Notes: a model not told the origin generated them from the letters alone. 64,000 nt of DNA from UBA7985 sp965661545 (GCA_965661545.1 CBFIEF010000006.1:1-64000), one strand, 5' to 3'; shown: positions 1-9,109, numbered from the stretch's first letter. Translations and numbers: made by a program.

Positions 1-665
1 ATGATTACGGGGCTTTTGCCCGGGATTGGCCCGGCGTGCGCGTGATTGACAAAGGACAGGTGCGTACTGGGCCCGGGCCAGCAAGAAATCGGGGATTTGC
101 GGCCGCCAACGGTCAATTCATTGCCTATTTGGATGCCGACGACACGTGGTCTCCGGGCTATGTTGCGGCGCTGTTTCCGATCGCAAAGGTCGAGGGCTGC
201 GCGTTTGCGCCAACGGTGATTGAGGCGCACGACGGCACGGAAATCTTGCGGGTTCCCAGTCCCGGTCAAGAGCGGTTGATGTTGCCAGATTTCGCCACGT
301 GGGGAGCTTCTTTTCATCCGATGCATGCAGCAGGATTGCCGCGAGGCACGGCAGAGGGCCCGTTTTGGAGCGCACCGGCGCAAGACGTGATGCACGCGGT
401 GGAAGTTTTGATGGCCTGTGGTCTGACTGCGGCGCTGGTGCAAGGCGTCAGCTACCGTTTGCGTTTGGGCGAAAGTACGGTGACCACAGCCGCAGATTTT
501 TCCGACCGCCTGTCGTCTGCCTATGCCGCTTACGATGAGGCCTTGAGCAACACGTGGGCGCAGACTTTGTTTGCAGGAAAGAGCGCGTTGAACGACCGCT
601 ATCAGTCCGAGCGCGTCGAGGGCGAAAGCTTCTACGCATTTGTGGCCCGGATCAGCCGCGCCTAG
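1..665 (+). CDS. Family 2 glycosyltransferase, C-terminal part (5' end outside window)
   Basis: The reading frame is open from base 3 at the left edge, so the gene begins upstream; the GTG at 36 is internal. The visible part contains a GT2-like core (PARNRGFAAANG followed by FIAYLDADDTW), in which the DxD motif would bind the metal and nucleotide-sugar. The rest is a less conserved acceptor region of about 170 residues with no membrane segments. The protein presumably transfers a sugar from a nucleotide donor to a glycan or other surface acceptor, but the acceptor cannot be inferred. Its stop codon overlaps the stop of the convergent pdxY by four bases (CTAG). Confidence 0.75.
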   Translation, partial: DYGAFARDWPGVRVIDKGQVRTGPGPARNRGFAAANGQFIAYLDADDTWSPGYVAALFPIAKVEGCAFAPTVIEAHDGTEILRVPSPGQERLMLPDFATWGASFHPMHAAGLPRGTAEGPFWSAPAQDVMHAVEVLMACGLTAALVQGVSYRLRLGESTVTTAADFSDRLSSAYAAYDEALSNTWAQTLFAGKSALNDRYQSERVEGESFYAFVARISRA

Positions 666-1480
666 CCGAGGGCTTGGACCCACTGATCCTGAGCGGTGAC
701 AAGCGCCAGCTCTGGTCCACCCGCCTGCTGCGTTGCTGTCAGCAGAGCGACCAGCGCGCTTGCGATCCGCTCGGTCCGCTCTGCCAGCGTTCCTTGTCCA
801 TGCAATCCAGCAGACAGCGCTGCCACAAAATCGCCGACGCCGTTGGGGTCGCGAGCAAAGCTGAGGCCCGGGTGGCGAATGATCTGATGCTGCCCATTCT
901 CAAAACAAAGAATGGCGCGCTCGGATGAGGCAGACAGCAAGGTTTCGGCTGACGTAATCAAGCCGCTGGCAAAGCCGCCCGCGATAAGGGGGGCGAGAAG
1001 GTCGTCGATGGTCGATGGATCGTGTCCCGCCAGAGTCTGGGCTTCAAAGGCATTGGGCGTGATCAGCGTGGCGAGACTCGGGACGCGTTCCCGAAAAACG
1101 GTGACTAAACCCGGATCGACGTAGAGTTTGCCTTTATCTCCCATGACCGGATCGACGATGATTGGTAAGTCTGGCTTGCTTTGGCGAAGCTCCACTAGAA
1201 AATCAAAGATGGTCTGCGCCTGTCCAGATGTCGCAATAAACCCGGTTTGGACCGCACTGATGTCGTCGATCGCGCCTCTGCGTTCCAGCGCAGAAAAGAA
1301 ATCTCGCAGTAAATCAGGGCCAAATACCTCGCCAACGGCATCAGAATACCCCTTGTGGTTGCTTAAAACCACGGTTGGCACGGCTATTACCGGGAATCCA
1401 AGCCGTTTGAGCGTAAAATCTGCCACGGCGTTTCCGACGTGCCCATACAGAACTTGGCTGGAGATTGTCAAAATTGTCAT
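662..1480 (-). CDS. pdxY: Pyridoxal kinase PdxY
   Basis: This 272-residue protein of the ribokinase-like PfkB/PdxK fold phosphorylates pyridoxal to PLP with ATP in the B6 salvage pathway. Visible features are the N-terminal substrate loop SSQVLYGHVGN (residues 7-17), the IVDPVMGDKGKLYV segment (108-121), TPNAFEAQTL (141-150), and the anion-hole/catalytic motif GVGD (214-217) with Asp217 as the expected base. I chose the ATG at 1480 rather than an in-frame TTG at 1498, since family members begin at MTILTISSQV. It is divergent from sdhC across about 100 bases and may share that promoter region. The length is slightly below the E. coli enzyme but complete. Confidence 0.92.
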   Translation of the reverse strand: MTILTISSQVLYGHVGNAVADFTLKRLGFPVIAVPTVVLSNHKGYSDAVGEVFGPDLLRDFFSALERRGAIDDISAVQTGFIATSGQAQTIFDFLVELRQSKPDLPIIVDPVMGDKGKLYVDPGLVTVFRERVPSLATLITPNAFEAQTLAGHDPSTIDDLLAPLIAGGFASGLITSAETLLSASSERAILCFENGQHQIIRHPGLSFARDPNGVGDFVAALSAGLHGQGTLAERTERIASALVALLTATQQAGGPELALVTAQDQWVQALG

Positions 1481-1583
1481 TGCTGAACCACTGGTCAAAA
1501 AACGTCGCAGGTGATTGAAGGTATGCCGGAGTTAGGCTACTCGAAAAGAGTATCACAAAGTCACCCGAAAACCGGGAAATCCC

Positions 1584-1985
1584 ATGACCGAACAAAACAC
1601 AACTGTCCAGCGACCTCTATCCCCTCATTTGCAGGTTTATCGGCTGCCGCTGTTGCCACTGATGTCTATCACCCATCGGGTGACGGGCGTAGGCTTGGCC
1701 TTTGGCACGCTGGTTCTTGCCTGGTGGTTCGCCGCCTTGGCAACCGGGCCGGGCGCCTACGCCATCTTCTCGGCGTTCATGATGCCTTTGGGCGGACTGG
1801 CGCTGCTTGGTTGGATGATTGCCATCGCCTATCACTTCTGCAATGGCATTCGCCACTTGATCTGGGATACGGGCCACGCGCTGGAACTCCAAAGTGCGGA
1901 GAGAGCCGGGTACGTCGTCTTGGCAGGATGGTTGATCTTGTCCGCGGTCATGGTCGGCTTGGCCTTGTTCTTCTGGGCAACATAG
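1584..1985 (+). CDS. sdhC: Succinate dehydrogenase cytochrome b556 subunit SdhC
   Basis: This 133-residue membrane anchor of complex II has three hydrophobic segments. The N-terminal motif RPLSPHLQVYRLPLLPLMS followed by ITHRVTG is the quinone-site signature (Ser and Arg), and YHFCNGIRHLIWDTGH carries the heme b axial histidine. It passes electrons from the SdhAB iron-sulfur chain to ubiquinone in the inner membrane. It is the first gene of sdhCDAB, with 16 bases to sdhD. The start at 1584 follows a GGGAA ribosome site. No convincing promoter could be singled out in the 103-base gap shared with pdxY. Confidence 0.96.
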   Translation: MTEQNTTVQRPLSPHLQVYRLPLLPLMSITHRVTGVGLAFGTLVLAWWFAALATGPGAYAIFSAFMMPLGGLALLGWMIAIAYHFCNGIRHLIWDTGHALELQSAERAGYVVLAGWLILSAVMVGLALFFWAT

Positions 1986-2001
1986 GACGCTAGGAGTCAT
2001 C

Positions 2002-2388
2002 ATGTCTAAAACATCAGCTTCTCCGTCGCTCAAGACGGCTCGCGGTCTCGGTTCAGCCAAAGAAGGCACCGATCATTGGTGGATGCAGCGCCTGAGCGCC
2101 ATCGCCATGATGATCCTCGCACCCCTCATGATTGCCCTTGTGATCATGTTGATTGGTGAGGATTACGCCACCGCCGCAACCAAGATTGGCACGCCATTTT
2201 GGGGCGGTGTCGCGATTTTGTTTGTGTGCGCGTCATTTTACCACGCCCATCTCGGCTTACAGGTCGTGATTGAGGATTATATTGGTAACCATGCAGCTCG
2301 TCTCGTGACGCTTCGTGTTTTGCGCGGAGCCTTGATCGTCCTTGGATTGATCGCCGCGCTGTCCGTGCTTCGTCTTATGTTGGCTTGA
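2002..2388 (+). CDS. sdhD: Succinate dehydrogenase membrane anchor SdhD
   Basis: This is the second membrane anchor of complex II, 128 residues with three transmembrane helices. The pattern GSAKEGTDHWWMQRLSAIAM at residues 16-35 and the later FYHAHLGLQVVIEDYI are typical of alphaproteobacterial SdhD, with a conserved His and Asp-Tyr pair near heme and quinone. The AGGAGTC sequence just before the ATG is a good ribosome site. The stop lies 29 bases before the sdhA start, consistent with one transcript. Confidence 0.94.
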   Translation: MSKTSASPSLKTARGLGSAKEGTDHWWMQRLSAIAMMILAPLMIALVIMLIGEDYATAATKIGTPFWGGVAILFVCASFYHAHLGLQVVIEDYIGNHAARLVTLRVLRGALIVLGLIAALSVLRLMLA

Positions 2389-2417
2389 GCCTCCCTGAAC
2401 TCTTAAGGAACCCTTTC

Positions 2418-4214
2418 ATGGCCACCTCTGAATATCAGTTCACCGACCATAGTTTCGATGTCATCGTTGTTGGCGCTGGCGGCTCAGGCCTCCGTGCGAC
2501 CCTCGGGTTGGCTGAAGCGGGGTTAAAGACCGCAAACATCACCAAGGTCTTCCCAACCCGCTCACACACTGTTGCGGCACAGGGTGGCATCGCTGCCTCG
2601 CTGGGGAACATGGGTGAAGATGACTGGCGCTGGCATATGTACGACACCGTGAAGGGGTCGGACTGGCTGGGCGATCAGGACGCCATTGAATACATGACCC
2701 GTGAAGCGGTTCCAGCGATCATCGAGCTTGAGCATTACGGCATGCCCTTCTCTCGCCGCGAAGACGGCAAGATCTACCAGCGACCGTTTGGCGGCATGAC
2801 CACCAACTACGGCAAGGGCGGTCAGGCTGAGCGGACGTGTGCAGCGGCAGACCGAACCGGTCACGCGATGTTGCACACGCTGTACCAACAGTCTTTGCGC
2901 GCCTCTGCCGAGTTCTTCATCGAATATTTTGCCATCGACCTGATTATGGATGCCGAGGGCAACTGCCGCGGCGTCATCGCGCTGAAGATGGATGATGGCA
3001 CCTTGCACCGGTTCCGCGCGCAGCGGACGATTTTGGCGACCGGCGGCTATGGCCGGGCGTACTTTAGTTGTACAGCCGCGCACACCTGTACCGGTGATGG
3101 TGGCGGTATGGCGCTTCGTGCAGGCATTCCGACACAGGATATGGAGTTTGTGCAATTCCACCCAACCGGCGTTTACGGGGTCGGCGCGCTGATCACCGAA
3201 GGGGCGCGCGGCGAAGGCGGTATTCTGCGTAACTCCGAAGGCGAACGCTTTATGGAGCGCTACGCGCCATCGGCAAAAGACCTCGCGTCGCGGGACGTTG
3301 TTTCGCGCGCTATGACCATGGAGATCCGCGAAGGACGCGGTGCGGGTGAAGACAACGACCACATCATGCTGGATCTGTCGCACCTGCCACCAAGCCAGCT
3401 CGAAGAACGCCTGCCGGGTATATCCGAGACCGCTCGCATCTTCTCGGGCGTGGATGTTACCAAGTCGCCAATCCCGGTTTTGCCTACCTGTCACTACAAC
3501 ATGGGCGGCATTCCGACGAACTACCACGGTGAAGTGTTGCGCCCGACGGCGGCAGATCCAGACGCGACGGTTGATGGTCTGATGGCTGTTGGCGAAGCGG
3601 CCTGTGTGTCCGTTCACGGTGCAAACCGCTTGGGGTCGAACTCACTGCTCGATCTGGTGGTGTTTGGCCGCGCAGCAGGGCTTCGGTGTAAGGAAATGGT
3701 TGAGCCGGGCGCAAAGCAGCGCGATCTGCCAGCGGACGCAGGCGATAACAGCCTCTCTCGTCTCGACAAAGCGCGTCACGCCAACGGTGAAACTGGGACT
3801 GCGGACCTGCGGCTGGAAATGCAGCGCGTGATGCAGAACAACTGCGCCGTGTTCCGGACCGGTGAAGTGTTGAAAGAAGGTGTGGAGCTGATGGATCAGG
3901 CTTGGGACAAGCGCGATGATCTGCGCGTGGCCGACAAGTCGCTGGTTTGGAACTCCGACCTGATTGAAACCCTCGAATTCGATAACTTGATCTACCAGTC
4001 TTCGGCGACGATTAACTCCGCCGCCAACCGCGAAGAATCCCGTGGCGCCCACGCGCGTGAGGATTTCCCAGAGCGGGATGACGAAGATTGGATGAAGCAC
4101 AGCCTCGCTTGGGTTGATGAGAGCGGCAAGGTGGAAATCACATACCGCGAAGTCATCATGCGCACGCTGACCAACGACGTTGCCGTCGTTGAGCCAGCCA
4201 AGCGCGTATACTAA
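2418..4214 (+). CDS. sdhA: Succinate dehydrogenase flavoprotein subunit SdhA
   Basis: This 598-residue catalytic subunit oxidises succinate to fumarate with covalent FAD. It shows the N-terminal dinucleotide fold (VIVVGAGGSGLRATLG), the FAD-linking segment RSHTVAAQGG with its histidine, the active-site QFHPTG and EGARGEGG segments, HYNMGG, and the C-terminal HAREDFPERDDE with the catalytic and substrate residues. The ATG at 2418 is preceded by AAGGAA; an in-frame TTG at 2385 that overlaps the sdhD stop lacks family similarity and was discarded. It works with SdhB, and SdhCD anchors the pair in the membrane. Confidence 0.98.
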   Translation: MATSEYQFTDHSFDVIVVGAGGSGLRATLGLAEAGLKTANITKVFPTRSHTVAAQGGIAASLGNMGEDDWRWHMYDTVKGSDWLGDQDAIEYMTREAVPAIIELEHYGMPFSRREDGKIYQRPFGGMTTNYGKGGQAERTCAAADRTGHAMLHTLYQQSLRASAEFFIEYFAIDLIMDAEGNCRGVIALKMDDGTLHRFRAQRTILATGGYGRAYFSCTAAHTCTGDGGGMALRAGIPTQDMEFVQFHPTGVYGVGALITEGARGEGGILRNSEGERFMERYAPSAKDLASRDVVSRAMTMEIREGRGAGEDNDHIMLDLSHLPPSQLEERLPGISETARIFSGVDVTKSPIPVLPTCHYNMGGIPTNYHGEVLRPTAADPDATVDGLMAVGEAACVSVHGANRLGSNSLLDLVVFGRAAGLRCKEMVEPGAKQRDLPADAGDNSLSRLDKARHANGETGTADLRLEMQRVMQNNCAVFRTGEVLKEGVELMDQAWDKRDDLRVADKSLVWNSDLIETLEFDNLIYQSSATINSAANREESRGAHAREDFPERDDEDWMKHSLAWVDESGKVEITYREVIMRTLTNDVAVVEPAKRVY

Positions 4215-4249
4215 GCGACCAGCGACACGACGAAAGAGAAGCATAGTTC

Positions 4250-5041
4250 ATGGCTCAGTTCACTCTGCCGAAGAATTCACAGGTCAAGAAAGGCCTGCAC
4301 TGGAAAGCCCCAGCCGACAAAATGGGCGAGAGCGGCAAGACGCGCGCGTTCAAGGTTTATCGCTGGAACCCGGAAACCGGGGAAAACCCACGCATCGACA
4401 CCTATGATGTGCCGGTTGAGCGGGCAGGGCAGATGGTTCTCGACGCGCTGATCTGGATCAAGAACAACATCGACAGCTCGCTGACCTTTCGCCGGTCTTG
4501 CCGCGAAGGTGTTTGCGGGTCGTGTTCAATGAACATCGACGGTACGAACACGCTGGCCTGCACCAAAAACCTCGAAGACATTCGTGGTGATGTCGGCGTT
4601 TACCCGCTGCCGCACCGTCCGGTGGTCAAGGATCTGGTGCCCGACTTGGATCAGCTTTACAGCCAGCTGGCGTCGATTGAGCCGTGGCTGAAAACCGACA
4701 GCCCTGCGCCATCGCGTGAGCGGTATCAGTCGGTTGAAGACCGCGAGAAGCTCGACGGCCTGTGGGAGTGCATTCTGTGTTTCTCATGCTCGACCGCGTG
4801 CCCGTCCTACTGGTGGAACGGTGACCGCTACCTCGGCCCGGCCATTCTGCTGCAGGCGTATCGGTGGCTGGCTGATAGCCGGGATGAAGCAACGGGCGAA
4901 CGCCTCGATGCTTTGGAAGATCCCTTCCGGCTGTACCGCTGTCACACGATCATGAACTGCACCAAGACTTGTCCAAAGGGCTTGAACCCAGCCAAAGCGA
5001 TCACCGAAATCAAGAAGATGATGGTGGAGCGCCGGGGCTAG
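4250..5041 (+). CDS. sdhB: Succinate dehydrogenase iron-sulfur subunit SdhB
   Basis: This 263-residue protein carries the three electron-relay clusters of complex II. The [2Fe-2S] ligands lie in CREGVCGSC and the downstream TLAC; the [4Fe-4S] and [3Fe-4S] ligands lie in CILCFSCSTACP and CHTIMNCTKTCPKG. It takes electrons from SdhA and hands them to the membrane anchors. It is the last gene of sdhCDAB, 35 bases after sdhA, with an AGAGAAG ribosome site. A short-chain dehydrogenase follows 44 bases downstream on the same strand and may be co-transcribed. Confidence 0.98.
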   Translation: MAQFTLPKNSQVKKGLHWKAPADKMGESGKTRAFKVYRWNPETGENPRIDTYDVPVERAGQMVLDALIWIKNNIDSSLTFRRSCREGVCGSCSMNIDGTNTLACTKNLEDIRGDVGVYPLPHRPVVKDLVPDLDQLYSQLASIEPWLKTDSPAPSRERYQSVEDREKLDGLWECILCFSCSTACPSYWWNGDRYLGPAILLQAYRWLADSRDEATGERLDALEDPFRLYRCHTIMNCTKTCPKGLNPAKAITEIKKMMVERRG

Positions 5042-5085
5042 GGATAAGCTGAGGCTCCACGCAGGTATTTTCTGGAGTCTTTCCC

Positions 5086-5844
5086 ATGACCATCGATCTA
5101 TCCAACAAAACCGTCCTTATCACCGGCGCATCCAAAGGCATTGGCGCATCGGCGGCTGAGGTGCTGCATGGCCTGGGCGCGAACGTCGTCATGATGGCGC
5201 GTGGGCAGGCAGCGATTGAGGCTTTGGCGGCGAAGTTGGGCGCGGGGCGGACGCTTGCTGTGGCGGGCGACGTGGGTGACTATGCTGCCGTTAGGAGCGC
5301 GGTGGAGCAGGCTGTGGCGACCTTTGGCAGTCTCGATGTGGTTGTGAACAACGCGGGCGTTATCGAGCCTGTTGCTCGCCTTGAAGACTCAGACCCGACA
5401 CAATGGGCCAAAGTGGTCGAGATCAACCTCATGGGCGTCTACAACGGCATGCACGCCGCGTTTGAGCCGCTGAAGGCCAGCGGCGGGACTATCATCAACA
5501 TCTCGTCTGGTGCTGCGCTGAACGCGCTGGAAGGGTGGAGCCATTACTGCGCGACCAAAGCCGCCGTGCTCAGCCTGACCCGCAGCGGTGAGAAGGAATG
5601 GGGTCCACTGGGCATCACCGTGGTCGGACTGTCACCCGGAACGGTTGCAACGGATATGCAAGTGGTGATCAAGAAATCCGGTGTGAACCCAATCAGCACG
5701 CTGGAGTGGTCCGATCACATCCCGCCGGAGTGGGTGGCTCGCACCATCGCTTACTTGTGCACCGACGCTGCTAAGCCGCACGCGGGCACGGATTTCTCGC
5801 TAAAAACCGAAGAAGGTCGCCGCGCGGTTGGCTTGACGGCCTAA
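5086..5844 (+). CDS. Short-chain dehydrogenase/reductase (SDR)
   Basis: This 252-residue classical SDR has the cofactor motif GASKGIG (residues 14-20), the NNAG motif (88-91), a catalytic serine in NISSG (about 140) and the YxxxK pair Tyr154/Lys158 in SHYCATKAA. It should be a cytoplasmic NAD(P)-dependent oxidoreductase; the substrate cannot be read from the sequence. It follows sdhB by 44 bases and converges on the ferredoxin reductase gene with a gap of only 12 bases. The residue after the second beta strand (ARG) is compatible with NADPH use, which is only a weak indication. Confidence 0.85.
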   Translation: MTIDLSNKTVLITGASKGIGASAAEVLHGLGANVVMMARGQAAIEALAAKLGAGRTLAVAGDVGDYAAVRSAVEQAVATFGSLDVVVNNAGVIEPVARLEDSDPTQWAKVVEINLMGVYNGMHAAFEPLKASGGTIINISSGAALNALEGWSHYCATKAAVLSLTRSGEKEWGPLGITVVGLSPGTVATDMQVVIKKSGVNPISTLEWSDHIPPEWVARTIAYLCTDAAKPHAGTDFSLKTEEGRRAVGLTA

Positions 5845-5856
5845 ACCCCCGATGCG

Positions 5857-6624
5857 TCAGTCGGCAAACGCCTTTTCGATCACGTAATCGCCGGGCTGGT
5901 TGTTGGAGCCTTCGACCATACCGGCGGCTTCGCACAGATCGGCGCAGTCCTTCAGCATCTCCATCGAGCCACAGATCATCACCCGATCGTTTACCGGGTC
6001 AAAGCCCTCACTCTCCCCAATCTCGCGGAAAAGCGTGCCGTCTTCGATCAGGTTCGTGATGCGGCCCTTGATGGCATAGTCTTCGCGGGTGACAGAGGTG
6101 AAGTGAACCAGCTTGTCGCCAGCGACTTCTGACAGCATCTCATCATCGCGGATTTCGTTGATCAAGTCGGTGCCGTACTGGAGTTCGGAAATCTCTCGCG
6201 TGGTGTGGCACAGCACAACCTTTTCAAACCGCTCAAACGTCTCCGGCTCGCGGATCAGCGAGGCAAACGGCGCGATGCCTGTACCGGTGGACAGCAGATA
6301 GAGCGTCTTCCCCGGCTTCAGCGCGTCGAGCACTAGGGTGCCAGTGGACTTCTTGCCCAGGATGACCGTGTCGCCCTCGCCAATGTTTTGCAGGCGTGAA
6401 GTCAGCGGGCCGTCGGGAACCTTGATCGAGAAGAACTCCAGATTGTCATCCCACGCCGGGGACGCGATGGAGTAGGCACGCAGCAGCGGCTTGCCGTTCT
6501 CCCCCGGCAGACCAATCATCACGAATTCACCCGAGCGAAATCGGAAGTTCTGGGGGCGCGTCATGCGAAACCGGAACAGGCGGTCGGTGTAGTGCTGGGT
6601 TTCGAGTACGGTTTGTTCGAACAT
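5857..6624 (-). CDS. fpr: Ferredoxin-NADP+ reductase
   Basis: This 255-residue flavoprotein has the bacterial FPR arrangement: FAD-binding RAYS motif at 49-52 and the NADP-binding GTGIAPF loop at 114-120, followed by VICGSMEM near the C terminus. It moves electrons between NADPH and ferredoxin or flavodoxin. It is the last gene of a minus-strand cluster with DUF934-rhodanese, cysI, DUF2849 and siroheme synthase, so supplying electrons to the sulfite reductase through ferredoxin is a reasonable inference. The gap to the upstream gene is 15 bases. Confidence 0.92.
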   Translation of the reverse strand: MFEQTVLETQHYTDRLFRFRMTRPQNFRFRSGEFVMIGLPGENGKPLLRAYSIASPAWDDNLEFFSIKVPDGPLTSRLQNIGEGDTVILGKKSTGTLVLDALKPGKTLYLLSTGTGIAPFASLIREPETFERFEKVVLCHTTREISELQYGTDLINEIRDDEMLSEVAGDKLVHFTSVTREDYAIKGRITNLIEDGTLFREIGESEGFDPVNDRVMICGSMEMLKDCADLCEAAGMVEGSNNQPGDYVIEKAFAD

Positions 6625-6639
6625 GGTGGGGTTCGGTCC

Positions 6640-7461
6640 TTAGTCTTGGTTCCACGGCAGGTGCGCCGCTTTCCAGCCGTTGAGAATGCCGCGACGACCG
6701 GATGCATTCTTTGCACCCTCAAAGCCGTCTGACACGTTGGTCAGGTCTTTATAACCCGCTGCCTTGAGCGCTTCTGCTGCCGCCATCGAGCGCACGCCTG
6801 AGCGACATAGCACGTAAATCGGAGTTTCCTGCGTCAGCCCTGCATCAGAAACTTCATTCAAGAAGTTGGGATTTTGCGAAGCATAAGGGAAGGTCTGCCA
6901 CTGGATACCAACGCTGCGTTCAAAGGCAGGCCGGCCAACGAACTGCCATTCTGCGGACGTGCGAACGTCCAACAAGACGCCGTTGGGGGATTGTTGCAGG
7001 TCTTCATAGGCTTCGGCGGATGTCAGGGATTTGATCTTCACGCTGTGCTGATGACGCGCGTCCCAGATCGAGGGCGCTTTGCCAGACTTGGTGTAAAGCG
7101 CGTCGGGCGCAACGGCGGTTGCAGCGCGCCAAGCGGCTTCACCGTGGCGACTGACCAGATCATCGCTGAGGTGAATTTCCGAGAATCCGCATTGGAACGC
7201 CATGCGCGCCTGATCGGGAATCAGGTTGCCGGTGGCGATGATGCGAACGCCGTCACCACGCTCTCGCCGGACGCGCTTGGCAAAGGAAAATCCGCGTCCA
7301 TCGTGGGAGTTGGGAAAGTTGAGCGTGACGCAGTTCCCTTCGTTGGCAAACGACTGTTCGTCCAAACACGGTTCGCCCGCGTCAACGGTCAATCCAGCCG
7401 CCGCGTCGCTGGCGTCAGCTTGGTGTTCAAAGCGCTCGCCCTGTTCCTTAAGCACCCACAT
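6640..7461 (-). CDS. DUF934 domain fused to a rhodanese domain
   Basis: This 273-residue protein has two parts. Residues about 30-115 match the DUF934 family that accompanies sulfite reductases (DGRGFSFAKRVR, then GNLIPDQARMAFQCGFSEI). Residues about 140-273 are a rhodanese domain with VLLDVRTSAEW and the active-site loop CRSGVRS, Cys219 being the sulfur acceptor. The start at 7461 (MWVLKEQ) overlaps the end of cysI by 14 bases; an in-frame upstream start at 7533 would extend further into cysI and was rejected. DUF934 is normally a stand-alone protein of about 150 residues. The fusion and the absence of cysH beside it suggest a role in handling sulfur for this cluster, but the biochemical function of DUF934 is not firmly known. 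Confidence 0.85.
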   Translation of the reverse strand: MWVLKEQGERFEHQADASDAAAGLTVDAGEPCLDEQSFANEGNCVTLNFPNSHDGRGFSFAKRVRRERGDGVRIIATGNLIPDQARMAFQCGFSEIHLSDDLVSRHGEAAWRAATAVAPDALYTKSGKAPSIWDARHQHSVKIKSLTSAEAYEDLQQSPNGVLLDVRTSAEWQFVGRPAFERSVGIQWQTFPYASQNPNFLNEVSDAGLTQETPIYVLCRSGVRSMAAAEALKAAGYKDLTNVSDGFEGAKNASGRRGILNGWKAAHLPWNQD

Positions 7462-9097
7462 AGACAGCCTCCTTAAACGGCTCTTTGCCAACCCGGGCGT
7501 AGGTGTCGGGGAAGCGTTCTTGCGCGCTGGCACGCAGCGTCAGATAGGTGTCGATGATCGTGGAAACTGCGCCGGTGACGTCGGCTTGGGCAAAGCCCGG
7601 GCCGAGGATATCGCCCACGGCAGCGTTCTCATCCGAGCGACCGCCGAGTGTGATTTGGTAGCTTTCCTTCTCGGCCTTGTTCAGACCCAGAATGCCGATG
7701 TTTGCCGCGTGGTGATGTCCGCAGGCATTGATGCAGCCAGAAATGTTCAACGAGATAGAGCCGAGTTCATCCTTGGTCTCCCGCTCACGCAGCATCGAGG
7801 ACAGCTCCTGCGCCACCGGAATCGAGCGGGCCGTTGCCAGCGCGCAGTAATCCAGCCCCGGGCAGGCGATGATGTCAGAGGCTTCGCCGATATTATCTTC
7901 GCCCAGGCCAACCGCGGCCAGCTCTTGGTAGAGCGCCAGCAGGTCAGTGGCTTTGACGTAGGGAAATACCACGTTTTGCCGGTGCGTGATGCGCAACTCG
8001 CCTTGTGAAAATGCGTCGGCAAGGTCCGCCAACGCGCGCATTTGCTCGCCGGTCACGTCACCGGGAATGCCGCCCTTGGGCTTTACGGAAATCTGCGCAA
8101 TTGACCAGCCGGGAACGCGATGAGCGGCAATGTTGGTTTTGACCCAGCCTTTGAACGCCGGATCTGCTGCGCTCAGGTCGATCGCCTCACCAGGCGCCAT
8201 ACCGGGTGTGCCTTCTTCGAACGCGTCTTTGATCCGTGCGTATTCGGCTTCAACAGTGGCGAACGGTGCGCGGTCGATGCCAGCGAGTTCTGCCTTTACC
8301 TCGTCGCGATAGTTCTCCAAACCCAGTTCTTCCACCAGGATCTTGATCCGCGCCTTGTACTTGTTGTCCCGGCGACCGTGCAGGTTGTAGACACGCAGCA
8401 TGGCGTCCATCAGCGGCATCAGGTCCGCGAGCGGAACGGCGCTTTCGAACAGCTTGGCAACCCGCGGCGTTCGCCCCTGCCCACCGCCGACATAGACATC
8501 AAAGATCGGCTGGCCACCGTCGTCGACTTTTGCCCAAATACCGATGTCGTGGAACTTAATGGCCGCGCGATCGTCCGCTGCGCCGGTCACTGCAAACTTG
8601 AACTTTCGCGGCAAGAACGCGAATTCCGGGTGCAGCATGGACCACTGTCGCATGAGTTCTGAGATCGGACGCGGGTCAATAAACTCGTCCGCGGCCACGC
8701 CTGCAAACGGATCCGACGTCACGTTGCGGATACAGTTGCCGGAGGTTTGGATGGCGTGCATCTGGACCTCGGCCAAGTGATCCAGAATGTCCGGCGTATC
8801 CACCAATTTGGGCCAGTTGAACTGGATGTTCTGGCGCGTTGTAAAGTGCCCGTAGCCCTTGTCGTAGGTATCCGCAATGTATCCCAGCTTGCGCAACTGC
8901 TCGCTGCTCAGCTCCCCATACGGAATGGCAACCCGGAGCATATAAGCGTGCAGTTGCAGGTACAGACCGTTTTGCAGACGCAGCGGTTTAAACTCGTCTT
9001 CGCTCAGCTGACCGGCTAAGCGGCGTTCAACTTGATTGCGGAACTCGCGCGCGCGGGCTTCGACAAAGGATTGGTCGTGATCGTCATAGCGATACAT
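7448..9097 (-). CDS. cysI: Siroheme-dependent sulfite (or nitrite) reductase, CysI-type
   Basis: This 549-residue hemoprotein is built from two ferredoxin-like and siroheme/[4Fe-4S] halves. The cluster ligands are visible as CPGLDYC (about 411-417) and CINAC (about 454-458), and GQGRTPRVAK and TTRQNIQFNW are family segments. It reduces sulfite to sulfide by six electrons. The neighbours (DUF2849 and siroheme synthase upstream, DUF934 and FPR downstream) are those of the assimilatory sulfite reductase cluster of alphaproteobacteria, which favours sulfite over nitrite. No CysJ-type flavoprotein is present, so ferredoxin is the likely electron donor. Confidence 0.93.
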   Translation of the reverse strand: MYRYDDHDQSFVEARAREFRNQVERRLAGQLSEDEFKPLRLQNGLYLQLHAYMLRVAIPYGELSSEQLRKLGYIADTYDKGYGHFTTRQNIQFNWPKLVDTPDILDHLAEVQMHAIQTSGNCIRNVTSDPFAGVAADEFIDPRPISELMRQWSMLHPEFAFLPRKFKFAVTGAADDRAAIKFHDIGIWAKVDDGGQPIFDVYVGGGQGRTPRVAKLFESAVPLADLMPLMDAMLRVYNLHGRRDNKYKARIKILVEELGLENYRDEVKAELAGIDRAPFATVEAEYARIKDAFEEGTPGMAPGEAIDLSAADPAFKGWVKTNIAAHRVPGWSIAQISVKPKGGIPGDVTGEQMRALADLADAFSQGELRITHRQNVVFPYVKATDLLALYQELAAVGLGEDNIGEASDIIACPGLDYCALATARSIPVAQELSSMLRERETKDELGSISLNISGCINACGHHHAANIGILGLNKAEKESYQITLGGRSDENAAVGDILGPGFAQADVTGAVSTIIDTYLTLRASAQERFPDTYARVGKEPFKEAVYVGA

Positions 9098-9109
9098 GGA
9101 TGAAGCCCC

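Noticed and set aside
2562..3617. Long open frame antisense to sdhA (about 350 codons)
   Set aside because: It lies wholly inside sdhA, shows no recognisable protein pattern and is expected from high-GC codon use on the other strand.
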